Of a stretch of DNA of 33,017 nt, positions 8,824-16,834 are shown one piece after another. The notes beneath the pieces are model-generated. The model made no database searches. It saw nothing but the letters and a program-made list of their open reading frames with translations, and had not been told where the DNA came from. Source of the DNA: an uncultured Marinilabiliaceae bacterium (lineage in GTDB: Bacteria > Bacteroidota > Bacteroidia > Bacteroidales > Marinilabiliaceae); contig CALEUX010000113.1 of the NCBI GenBank assembly GCA_937920475.1, positions 1 through 33,017 on the forward strand, given 5' to 3'. Made by a program: the position numbers and the translations under genes. Positions within the stretch are counted from its first letter, which is position 1. Each line of letters starts with the position of its first letter.

Positions 8824-9010
8824 GAGGTTGTTTCATAAACTTTTTAAAATTTGAGTATCAATATTCGAAAAAATTCACAGGAATGTGATAGAAATAAAAA
8901 GGAGGCTGTCTCATAAGTTTTTTTAAGGCTCTGAAAATTCAGTATTTGAAAAACTACTCGGGTAGGAGTACGAATAAAAAGAGGGTGTCTCTGACTTTTG
9001 AGACACCCTC
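8824..9010. repeat. Degenerate 78-79-bp tandem repeat ending in a hairpin
   Basis: Three related units start at 8824 (GAGGTTGTTTCATAAA), 8902 (GAGGCTGTCTCATAAG) and 8981 (GAGGGTGTCTC), spaced 78 and 79 bp. Units 1 and 2 are similar throughout: both contain a T-run, then TCAATATTCGAAAAA or TCAGTATTTGAAAAA, and end in AATAAAAAG or AATAAAAA. Unit 3 is cut short and folds back as a perfect hairpin. In addition, AAAAGGAGGCTGTCTCATAA (from 8897) and the reverse complement of 8995-9016 form an inverted pair of about 22 bp with two mismatches. This could be an IS or MITE remnant, or a repeated terminator. Confidence 0.6.
8981..9010. terminator. Bidirectional rho-independent terminator between HTCS and GH2 genes
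   Basis: GAGGGTGTCTC (8981-8991) pairs perfectly with GAGACACCCTC (9000-9010) around an 8-base loop. CTTTTAT follows on the + strand, and the preceding ATAAAAA gives a T-run on the - strand. It lies between two converging genes (stops at 8801 and 9062), so it can stop transcripts from both sides. Confidence 0.8.
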
Positions 9011-9061
9011 CTTTTATCTATTTGTATATCAAATAATAGACACACTAAAACAACATGTTAC

Positions 9062-11887
9062 CTACCTGAAATCGAACATTAGTTTCATACGGATTCCCTC
9101 ATCACCTTTTTTAATACGTATATTTCCGGGCTGACTCTGAGGGCCATGCTGATGAATAGGCTTAAAGCAACGTATGCCGGGAATATCAAACAAAAACGAC
9201 AAATCGCCTTCGGGAAAATCGGGCATGGTATTTTTGCCATCCTGACGACCTTTGGGCTCTTCGGGCGTAAACACTCTGAAAAACACACCATCACTTTCAG
9301 AATAAACCGTAAAGGGAGTGGTTGCCGATTCAAGAGTTGCCCAATACAAATTGGCATGATAACCTTTAAATTCGGGGTAAACCAAACCAAAATAACTTTC
9401 GCCGGTGATGGTGTTGTTATAATCCTTGTGCCAGATATTGTAATTAGTGCCTTTTATACGATTTTTCCAAACACGGTAAGGGCCGCGGCCAAACCAGCGC
9501 ATACCTGTTACATTTTCTTCAGGAAATGAGAAAGTAAGTCCAAAATTAAGCACCTCCTCATCGGTAAAAGCATCATCAAATCCGCCCCCACCCGATGCGC
9601 GATTCAGCATTACCGCATCCATCGATAATAAGCCGGCACCATTCATGCGCCATACAATGGAGTCAATTCCTCCCAAATATTTAGCCACAAAGAGTGCGTC
9701 ATTACCAACAGTTTTAACATATGCTTCTTTAAACCTGATTTTCATACCCACAGCAATGGGGCCGTTGTTAAAAGGAATCTCCCCTTTCCTGTTTTCAACC
9801 CACTCGAGTATTCCGGTGTTCTTGTTAAAAGCCACACGAACACTTGCGGCACTCAGCCAATAAATATCGTTTTGGTTGTCAATGGTAGCCTTGTTGCTGA
9901 CTTTTAATGATGCTGTTTGTTTTTTAAGATAATCATTGGCGTAGTTAATGGGCCATGTCCAGGTGCAAATGGATTGTCCGTATTGGTCAAAAGCTTCCAT
10001 CTCAAGCACATCGCCCTGAAAGAAATTTTCGGGTAAAATCATTTTTGCTCTCCCTGTTTCGCCGGGTTCAAGTGCTGGCAAAATAACATTTCCTGAAGCA
10101 ATTAAATTGGTGTTTCCTCCCTTCAGTGGTGAAGGCGTTTCGAACACCCGGAATTCCATCCGGCATTTATTTAAATTGGTAAATAAATAGGTATTTGTTA
10201 CCATAAACTCACCCTTAAACGAAGGTGTAATGTACAGTTTCTGAAACTGAATGGGAGCCCAAACCTCACGAACCGTGAAAACACTGCCTTCCTTTTCGCG
10301 GTAAGGGCCAACAATTCCATCGGGTGCATTAAAATTTTCACTGTCGAGAATGCCGCCCTTATCGGACCGTCGCACAGCATTGTCGCTGAAATCCCACATA
10401 AAACCACCGGCAAATAAAGGGTGCGATGTGTAATTATTCCAAAAATCCTCCAACCCGGCACCATGGCCCTGGTCGTACATTCCATGCATAAACTCGGTAG
10501 GCATAAAAACCTTGTATCCATTTGTAAACCGGGCAACACCAGTAAGGAATGTAGGATAATGATGCGTGTCTAATTCGTTAAAATCGGCCCATGCGTGAAT
10601 CACATGCCTGTTTTGGGGATCGTACTTAGCAAAAAGTGCATCCAGCTCGTAGTTCCAGCCACCTTCGTTGCCATTACTCCAAATAATAATGCTTGGGTGA
10701 TTCATATCGCGTTGCACCATCGATTTCAACAATTTTTTCCCAACCTGGGTATCGTATTCATTTTGCCAACCGGCCAGTTCATCAATCACAAAAAGTCCCA
10801 GCGAATCGCACATTTCAATAAAATGCTGATCGGGCGGATAATGAAACCGAACGGCATTCATATTCATCTCTTTAATGAGTTTAGCATCGAGCAAACTCAC
10901 TTCCCTGTTGGTAGTCCGGCCACCATCGGGATGAAACGAATGACGGTTAATCCCTTTCATCACAATTTTGGTTCCATTCACATAAATGCCATCGCGTGGG
11001 CGAAACTCTACAGTGCGGAAACCAATCCGGTTTTGCCAAACATGCACCACTTCCTTCCGGGCATTCACCAACTCCAGCTTAAGCACATACAGTTGGGGAT
11101 TTTCGGCATTCCAGGCAATTACATCATCCCATTTAACCGAAATAACCTGGTTTGCCAGATTGTTCGCAAGATTAACCGATTGATTTTTATAACTTCCCGA
11201 ACCTGTAAGCGGTTCAATAGATGCATTGACCGAAAACCCCTTTCCTAAACGGGATAATTCGAGGTGAGCATGCAACCATCCATCGGCTTTGGCATCCACT
11301 GCAACATGAGTTATAGCAGTTAAAGGTTTGGCTTCCAGATAAACCGGACGATAGATTCCGCCAAAAGTCCACCAATCGGCCATTCGTTCAGCCGCGTTAA
11401 CCGACCGGTTATCGGAATGTTTAGCCACCCTGACTTCCAGCTTATTTTCTTTTCCGATGATAATTTTATCGGAAATATTGTACGAGAAACGATAAAAACC
11501 ACCCTGATGCTTTTCCCCGGCCGATTTACCATTAATGAGTACTTCAGTATCGGTCATAACCCCCTCAAAAACAATGGAAACACTCTTGTTCTTCCACGAA
11601 TCTGGAACCGTGAACGTATGCCGGTAAATTCCGGTTTCTTTAGATGGCTGAGCACCGCGGGTAATATACCAGCGACCGTAGGTATATTCACCAAATCCCT
11701 GTAATTCCCATTGCGAGGGTACCTCAATCCTGCTCCATTTACCACTGTTCATTCCGCCGGAACAATAAAAGTCCCAGGTTACTGTATTTCCTAAACCGGT
11801 TCCTGAAAGATAAATTTGTTCGGTATTCTGAGCCATTGTTAACATTGAAATGCTCACGAGTATTCCTGATAAAAGACTTCTCATCAT
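9062..11887 (-). CDS. GH2 glycoside hydrolase (beta-galactosidase-like), exported
   Basis: This 941-residue GH2 enzyme carries a signal peptide (MMRSLLSGILVSISMLTMAQ) without a lipobox Cys, so a periplasmic location is likely. Domain order: N-terminal sugar-binding jelly roll (about 25-190), Ig-like domain (about 195-300), TIM barrel (about 300-590), and C-terminal domains including a small-chain-like domain with the WFGRGPYRVWKNR motif (near 796). The acid/base is E408 in SNGNEGG and the nucleophile is probably E465 in MPTEFMHG; GGFMWDFSDNAVRRSD follows. GH2 enzymes of RG-I loci act on beta-linked galactose or on uronic acids; the sequence does not settle which. It is the last gene of the leftward run, 68 bp after the GH28 gene and ahead of the terminator at 8981-9010. 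Confidence 0.9.
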   Translation of the reverse strand: MMRSLLSGILVSISMLTMAQNTEQIYLSGTGLGNTVTWDFYCSGGMNSGKWSRIEVPSQWELQGFGEYTYGRWYITRGAQPSKETGIYRHTFTVPDSWKNKSVSIVFEGVMTDTEVLINGKSAGEKHQGGFYRFSYNISDKIIIGKENKLEVRVAKHSDNRSVNAAERMADWWTFGGIYRPVYLEAKPLTAITHVAVDAKADGWLHAHLELSRLGKGFSVNASIEPLTGSGSYKNQSVNLANNLANQVISVKWDDVIAWNAENPQLYVLKLELVNARKEVVHVWQNRIGFRTVEFRPRDGIYVNGTKIVMKGINRHSFHPDGGRTTNREVSLLDAKLIKEMNMNAVRFHYPPDQHFIEMCDSLGLFVIDELAGWQNEYDTQVGKKLLKSMVQRDMNHPSIIIWSNGNEGGWNYELDALFAKYDPQNRHVIHAWADFNELDTHHYPTFLTGVARFTNGYKVFMPTEFMHGMYDQGHGAGLEDFWNNYTSHPLFAGGFMWDFSDNAVRRSDKGGILDSENFNAPDGIVGPYREKEGSVFTVREVWAPIQFQKLYITPSFKGEFMVTNTYLFTNLNKCRMEFRVFETPSPLKGGNTNLIASGNVILPALEPGETGRAKMILPENFFQGDVLEMEAFDQYGQSICTWTWPINYANDYLKKQTASLKVSNKATIDNQNDIYWLSAASVRVAFNKNTGILEWVENRKGEIPFNNGPIAVGMKIRFKEAYVKTVGNDALFVAKYLGGIDSIVWRMNGAGLLSMDAVMLNRASGGGGFDDAFTDEEVLNFGLTFSFPEENVTGMRWFGRGPYRVWKNRIKGTNYNIWHKDYNNTITGESYFGLVYPEFKGYHANLYWATLESATTPFTVYSESDGVFFRVFTPEEPKGRQDGKNTMPDFPEGDLSFLFDIPGIRCFKPIHQHGPQSQPGNIRIKKGDEGIRMKLMFDFR

Positions 11888-11955
11888 TCTTTAAAAATTA
11901 GGTTCTGTTGTTTGTTAATGCAACCTATTGAATCAGGTGCCTATATCTCAACCAA

Positions 11956-13383
11956 TTATTTTACAGGGATTTCAACCTGGCGATTATTTTTCAAATCAGG
12001 TTTATCCGGGGCTATAATCCGAAAATTTTCAAATATCCAGTTTTTTGCATGATGAATGCGCCCGGCTTTTTCGCCTTGAAGTGTCACATTTTTAAAATGA
12101 AAACTGTCGACCGAGCTGGATTCAATGCCTGTTATGTTGATGCAGGTTTTGGCATTAACAGCTGAAATTCCGGAAAAATAAACATTTCTAAACTTTGGAG
12201 TTCCTTGTTTGGGATCGACTGGTTGTAACATTTTTTTCCAGTGCACAGGAACCTCATTAATGTTGTAACCTTCGGGTAAAACAGATGTGCTGTAGGCCGG
12301 ATGCCAGTTTAAATCGAGCACAACAGGGTTTGCAACATTCACCAGTTCAATATTGTACAAATAAATATTTTCAATAACTCCACCCCTCTGACTGGTACTT
12401 TTAAACCGTATGCCATTGTTGGTGCCATTTCCTTTTAAATTATAAGCCACCACATTTCTGATACCACCTGAAGTTTCGCTGCCGCAGGTAATTAAACCAT
12501 GACCATGACCTGCGGTACAATTTCTGATAACAATAAATTCACATGGCCGGTTAACTCTTAGTCCATCGCTATCGCGCCCGGCTTTCAGACAAAAATTATC
12601 ATCGTTACAATTAATCGTGCTGTTTTGCACCAGAATAAACGATGAAGAATCGATGTCCACCCCATCAGTGCTTGGCCCTTGTCCTTCAATATTATTGCTG
12701 ATAATAACATCATCAACGGTTACATATTTACTGTATAAAATATGCAAACTCCAGAATCCAGGCTGATAAAGCACCACTTCTTTAATGGTAACGTGCTCAC
12801 AATCTGATATAAGAATACCACGAGGACGTTCACAGTCATAATCCACAATCCACCGCAATCCTTTTGGGTCGTATTCCTTACGCATGGCATAATACTTATC
12901 CCAAAATACTTTGCCTCTGCCATGAATAACGCCATTTCCTGTTATGGCAGCATTTTTTTTTCCAATTACATTGATTAAGGCAGAAGGCCAGTTCATTTCA
13001 ACACCGGCAACACGCGTGTCAATCCGTTTATAATCAGTAATATTCTGACTTCCAATCAGCATAGTTCCCTTAGGAATGTTAAAATTGATATTATTACCAA
13101 TAAACAGAGAGCCGGTTAGATAAACACCCGGATTAAAAGTAACAATGCCACCGCCATTGGCTTCAGCCGCATCAATGGCCTTTTGAATGGCCTCGGTGTT
13201 GAGTTTTAAAGCATCTCCCACAGCACCATAATCGGAAACATTATAAACCGTTTGTAACGAAGGGAATGTATGGGCTCCCACTTCCTTCATCCAAGGAAAA
13301 TCGGGTACATTGGACGACCATTGCCCATACGCAAATATAAAATGCGCCAAAAATGCAATCGTTATTATTGTTGTCTTCATCAC
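11956..13383 (-). CDS. GH28 glycoside hydrolase, probable RG-I galacturonidase
   Basis: A 475-residue right-handed beta-helix enzyme with a signal peptide (MMKTTIITIAFLAHFIFAYG) and no lipobox. The N-terminal YNVSDYGAVGDALKLNTEAIQKAI is the classic GH28 entry. Active-site features are STDGVDID (D240), CNDDNFCLKAG (D261, D262), the His motif GHGHG (H293, H295) and GIRFKST. All parts of a polygalacturonase-type active site are therefore present. Because the gene lies 15 bp after the GH106 rhamnosidase in the same direction, the likely role is exo-removal of galacturonic acid from RG-I oligosaccharides, alternating with rhamnosidase. Plain polygalacturonase activity is the alternative. Location: periplasm. 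Confidence 0.92.
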   Translation of the reverse strand: MMKTTIITIAFLAHFIFAYGQWSSNVPDFPWMKEVGAHTFPSLQTVYNVSDYGAVGDALKLNTEAIQKAIDAAEANGGGIVTFNPGVYLTGSLFIGNNINFNIPKGTMLIGSQNITDYKRIDTRVAGVEMNWPSALINVIGKKNAAITGNGVIHGRGKVFWDKYYAMRKEYDPKGLRWIVDYDCERPRGILISDCEHVTIKEVVLYQPGFWSLHILYSKYVTVDDVIISNNIEGQGPSTDGVDIDSSSFILVQNSTINCNDDNFCLKAGRDSDGLRVNRPCEFIVIRNCTAGHGHGLITCGSETSGGIRNVVAYNLKGNGTNNGIRFKSTSQRGGVIENIYLYNIELVNVANPVVLDLNWHPAYSTSVLPEGYNINEVPVHWKKMLQPVDPKQGTPKFRNVYFSGISAVNAKTCINITGIESSSVDSFHFKNVTLQGEKAGRIHHAKNWIFENFRIIAPDKPDLKNNRQVEIPVK

Positions 13384-13398
13384 GTATCCTTTTCTTTA

Positions 13399-16173
13399 TT
13401 ATTCGTACATAACAGGAATCAATTTCACTTCACTGTTTAAACCAGCCTGCATGGTTTTCCAATGACCGTAACCCGTTGTTTTATAATTCAAATCCACAAA
13501 GTTGATTTCCTTAAAATTTCGCCACTGAACCCCTTGTCTGTCTAAGTGGGCAATATGATTAGCCGGCAATGAAGTAACCTCAATTTCAATGGTATTAAGG
13601 CCATTTATAAGGTACTTTCCAACATTGGTTTGGTAAGGAACCGACCAAAGCGTAGTAACATGATTTCCATTAATTTTTACCCTGGCAGTTTCACGAACGT
13701 CGCCCAAATCGAGCATCCAGTCGTCGGCTTCGGTCTTATTAAAACTGAAAGTTTTTCGATAAACCCCTGTTCCCATGTTAATTTTGGTCAGTGGGTCGTT
13801 TAAATTGGTCCATGCTTCAATTTGTTTTAAAACAAAGTTGTAAGCAATGGGCGGGGTGCTTTCAATAAAGTGTAAAATCCAGTCATTATTAAGTGCGAAT
13901 GTATTATCCTTAATATTTTTATACTTCCATTCGTCGAATTTAATATCTTCATTTTCAAATGTTTTTAAAATAATCGACTCACCCGACTTAATTTGAAGCT
14001 TTACCTGGGTTTTACCATTCAATTGACGAATTTTAGCCTTGCCCTTTTCGCCATTTAACGGATTAAAAAGCATTGCCGATTTGGCTTTAACCCCTATGGT
14101 TATCCATTCGTCGGTATCTTTATCGTTTAAAGCTGCAATAAAGTAATGATGACCTGAATCATTTTTTCTTCGGATGGATTGCAGATTAAATTCAGGTTTC
14201 ATCAGTTCGGGTAAAACACCGGATAAATTTAAGGTGGCTGCATAATTGTTGCCTGTAATAATCCGTCCTTTGCCAATGCTGTTTACAGTTGTTTTGTTAA
14301 AACCCGCAACCGGTAAACTCGTCCGGATATCATTAAAAACCTTGCGATGGCTATTCAGTGAAGCAAAACCGGGAACATCAGATGGATAAAAGTCCATAAA
14401 TATAATGGTAGCTCCATCCTTAGCCATTTCAACCAGTTTTGCAAGCACATCGGCCGGCATCCGTTTAACTCCCGGAACTATTAAAGCTTTGTAAGATTGA
14501 CCACTTTTTGTTTTAATATTACCATCAACACTACCGGCCGATTTAATAAAACTATCAGATATATAATCCACATCGTAACCGGCATTGCTAATCTGATGAA
14601 CTGCATCGATAAACTCAGGAGCCCGCTGTGCCATTTTATGAATATCAAACATCAGCAAGCGTCCCTCCTGCTCGTGCCACATATCATAAATTGGCAGATA
14701 TAGTAAAAAATCATTGTCGGGCTCTCCCATCTGTAAAAACGACTGTACTCTGGATATGTAATCGTTAAAAGCAGAAATATCGCGCCAAAGCGGGTTGGTT
14801 GGACTCATATCAACCGAAGCATAAAACTTCCAGCCCGGCCAGGCTGCATCGACAGGACTATACGTAGTTCCATGAAAAAAAACACGGTTAACCCCCGAAA
14901 CAAACATCAGGTCTAAATCGGGCTTACATTGCGCCAATGAAGTACGAAAGTGCTCGGTTAACCAGGTAAACGTTTCCGACGATGTAAATCGCTTACCTGA
15001 TATATGGGCAGCCGATGAAGCATATTTAAGCATCGACAAATCGGAATCGTTATGTCGTGTGAGTGAATCCTTGCGTAATCCCCGAATATTGAATTCAGAT
15101 AAACCAAATCCTTCACATTCAGGGATATCGACCGCTGCATACAAATCAATTAAATTACCAGGGGAGCCATGAGCCTGACTACGTGTTTTACTCCCCAGAG
15201 AATGCGACCAATCAGTCCATTGCCGGGTAAAATTTTCCAACAGCAATTCCGAAAGGGTTTCACGATAATCGGAAATAATGCGGGCCGAAGTTTCATCACG
15301 ATTGTTATCTAAAAATTGCGGCAAGTAATGTTCGAGTTTATAGCCTCGCCGGGCTTCAAATTCTTCAAACAAACGTGGTGTCCAGTCGGCGCCATAAACT
15401 TCGTACGAATCGTTAAAAAAACTATTTGGTATTGCAGCCTCAGATTGATTAAATGCTGCTGAAAACCTTTTAAGATAAGCATCAACAGCTTTGGATGAAA
15501 AATGGTCGGCAACCAATCCTTCACCACCGGGAGCGGCTCTTTTTACTTGTTGAAAAGTATTACCTGAAAATGCTGCAATAAGCCGCCATTTGCCTTTGGG
15601 TGCTTTCCAGTTTAATTGATTATTGACCACCAAATATGTTAAATCAATAGGGACCCCTTTTTCGGGAAAAGCCATTAACCTCAGCAGCTTAGCACTGCTT
15701 TTCTGGCGCTCGTCGGGAACCATTACGGGCATAGTAAGCGATTCACCTTTCTTTAACCTGTACTCGGCAATAAACAATTTAGCAGCCGCCTCGTCCTGGG
15801 CAACCTGAGGGCCACCAAACGGCCAACCGGTTCCGGTATTCATATCAATTTTAATTCCAAGTCGCCGGGCTTCTTTCTGACAATGTTGATAAAGCTGCAT
15901 CCATCGCTCCGATAGAAAAGCAACGTCATTGGCATCATTTCCCTGAACACCATAAATGGGTGTAATTTCAAGCGTTCCAATACCCGCTTTGGCATATTGC
16001 TCTAAATTATGCGTTAGGTTGGCCTCATCAACAGCACTGCCCAGCCACCACCATCGCGAGCCAGGCTTTGTTTCAACGGTTTGCTGAGGCCAATCGGTTG
16101 TTTGAGCCAACATGGAAACCTCCATTAAAACCAAGCAACAAATAATCATTAAACTCCTATTCATCCATTTCAT
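13399..16173 (-). CDS. GH106 alpha-L-rhamnosidase
   Basis: A 924-residue enzyme with a signal peptide (MKWMNRSLMIICCLVLMEVSMLAQ). The start of the mature part, SRWWWLGSAVDEANLTHNLE followed by AGIGTLEITPIYGVQGND (about residues 38-75), is diagnostic for GH106. The stretch about 220-320 (FNDSYEVYGADWTPRLFEEFEARRGY) belongs to the barrel, and a jelly-roll domain is seen near the end (YRKTFSFN, LGDVRETARVKINGN, about 800-890). GH106 enzymes release alpha-L-rhamnose from RG-I oligosaccharides, which would feed RhaM and RhaA. The Cys residues at 12-13 of the signal are inside the hydrophobic core and do not form a convincing lipobox. The 127-bp gap to rhaM contains polypurine repeats. Family call confident; linkage preference inferred. 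Confidence 0.93.
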   Translation of the reverse strand: MKWMNRSLMIICCLVLMEVSMLAQTTDWPQQTVETKPGSRWWWLGSAVDEANLTHNLEQYAKAGIGTLEITPIYGVQGNDANDVAFLSERWMQLYQHCQKEARRLGIKIDMNTGTGWPFGGPQVAQDEAAAKLFIAEYRLKKGESLTMPVMVPDERQKSSAKLLRLMAFPEKGVPIDLTYLVVNNQLNWKAPKGKWRLIAAFSGNTFQQVKRAAPGGEGLVADHFSSKAVDAYLKRFSAAFNQSEAAIPNSFFNDSYEVYGADWTPRLFEEFEARRGYKLEHYLPQFLDNNRDETSARIISDYRETLSELLLENFTRQWTDWSHSLGSKTRSQAHGSPGNLIDLYAAVDIPECEGFGLSEFNIRGLRKDSLTRHNDSDLSMLKYASSAAHISGKRFTSSETFTWLTEHFRTSLAQCKPDLDLMFVSGVNRVFFHGTTYSPVDAAWPGWKFYASVDMSPTNPLWRDISAFNDYISRVQSFLQMGEPDNDFLLYLPIYDMWHEQEGRLLMFDIHKMAQRAPEFIDAVHQISNAGYDVDYISDSFIKSAGSVDGNIKTKSGQSYKALIVPGVKRMPADVLAKLVEMAKDGATIIFMDFYPSDVPGFASLNSHRKVFNDIRTSLPVAGFNKTTVNSIGKGRIITGNNYAATLNLSGVLPELMKPEFNLQSIRRKNDSGHHYFIAALNDKDTDEWITIGVKAKSAMLFNPLNGEKGKAKIRQLNGKTQVKLQIKSGESIILKTFENEDIKFDEWKYKNIKDNTFALNNDWILHFIESTPPIAYNFVLKQIEAWTNLNDPLTKINMGTGVYRKTFSFNKTEADDWMLDLGDVRETARVKINGNHVTTLWSVPYQTNVGKYLINGLNTIEIEVTSLPANHIAHLDRQGVQWRNFKEINFVDLNYKTTGYGHWKTMQAGLNSEVKLIPVMYE

Positions 16174-16222
16174 TCTAACATCATTTTATCTGTTATAGTC
16201 TGATTCTTAAGGTACGAATAAC

Positions 16223-16250
16223 TCTCGGTCTCCGGTTTCCGGTCTCCGGT
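16223..16250. repeat. Short 7-bp tandem repeat in the GH106-rhaM gap
   Basis: Four consecutive units, CTCTCGG, TCTCCGG, TTTCCGG and TCTCCGG, are followed to about 16297 by a pyrimidine-rich tract (CTTCTTTC...CTTCTGCC). On the transcribed (-) strand this is a purine-rich leader upstream of GH106. No coding capacity was seen. Confidence 0.7.
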
Positions 16251-16300
16251 CTTCTTTCATCTTTCTTCTGTTTTCCTTCTCCTGTCTTCTGCCTTAATCT

Positions 16301-16615
16301 TCACTCCATATAAAATACCTCTTGCAGCGCAACCGATACAGGCGAATTATCAGGATTAACCTCCATAATGTCGGCCATATAATCCCACCACTTTTTCACC
16401 ATAACATTTGTACCTAAATCCTGAGAGCCGCTATCACCATGCACTTTTTGAACAGCGAAAAGCACATTGGTGTCCTTATCCCAGAAAATAGAGTAATCGT
16501 AAACACCTGCATCTTTTAATAATTTCTTTAACTCAGGCCAAATGGCATTGTGCCGCCGTTCGTACTCTTCTTCGTAGCCTCGTTTCAGGTACATTTTAAA
16601 AGCATATCTTTTCAT
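16301..16615 (-). CDS. rhaM: L-rhamnose mutarotase
   Basis: RhaM interconverts the alpha and beta anomers of L-rhamnose (EC 5.1.3.32). The 104-residue length equals that of the well-known bacterial enzyme. Diagnostic segments are EYERRHNAIWPELKKLLKD, which holds the active-site His, then WWDYMADIM and NPDNSPVSVALQEVFYME at the C-terminus. No signal peptide is present, so it is cytoplasmic. It sits between two exported RG-I enzymes and links backbone breakdown to rhamnose use. Its ATG (16613-16615) lies inside the end of the leader repeat at 16610-16704, so its expression is probably controlled by that element. The Ser/Asp-rich insert GDSGSQDLG replaces the usual loop before the WW motif. Confidence 0.96.
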   Translation of the reverse strand: MKRYAFKMYLKRGYEEEYERRHNAIWPELKKLLKDAGVYDYSIFWDKDTNVLFAVQKVHGDSGSQDLGTNVMVKKWWDYMADIMEVNPDNSPVSVALQEVFYME

Positions 16616-16704
16616 CCGTAAATAATTTTAACAATAAGGTCGGATGGAACTCGCATGATGAATTTTCATCCGTATTTGTGTTTGACGAATCATGCTCGTT
16701 TCAT
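16610..16704 (-). promoter_or_regulatory. Leader element copy 2, upstream of and overlapping the rhaM start
   Basis: Read on the - strand, this 95-bp stretch matches 449-563 nearly throughout and ends with TACGGATGAAA, in which ATG is the rhaM start codon. It contains CGGATGAAAATTCATC, with GATGAA/TTCATC arms, and CGGATG...CATCCG arms that can pair over 8 of 9 positions. A third copy (20273-20336) keeps the outer blocks at exactly the same 48-bp distance. Function as a promoter, operator or 5' UTR structure is inferred. Confidence 0.6.
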
Positions 16705-16834
16705 ATCTATAATTTATTTTTCAGTTGCCACATAGCTTTCCGCGCTGCAGAACAGGTAGCCCCTATTAACCAGCGTAACTCCTGCCTTCTGCCTTTCTCC
16801 TTCAGCCTTGTTATTTTTAACTTATAAAAGAATT

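Noticed and set aside
10595..11248. Open frame of 217 codons on the + strand
   Set aside because: Antisense to the GH2 barrel, which carries intact catalytic residues; composition is that of a reverse-strand shadow.
16716..16834. Possible gene-end remnant on the - strand reading ATCSAARKAMWQLKNKL then stop
   Set aside because: The frame has no upstream start and runs through low-complexity purine repeats; it is too short to tell from chance.
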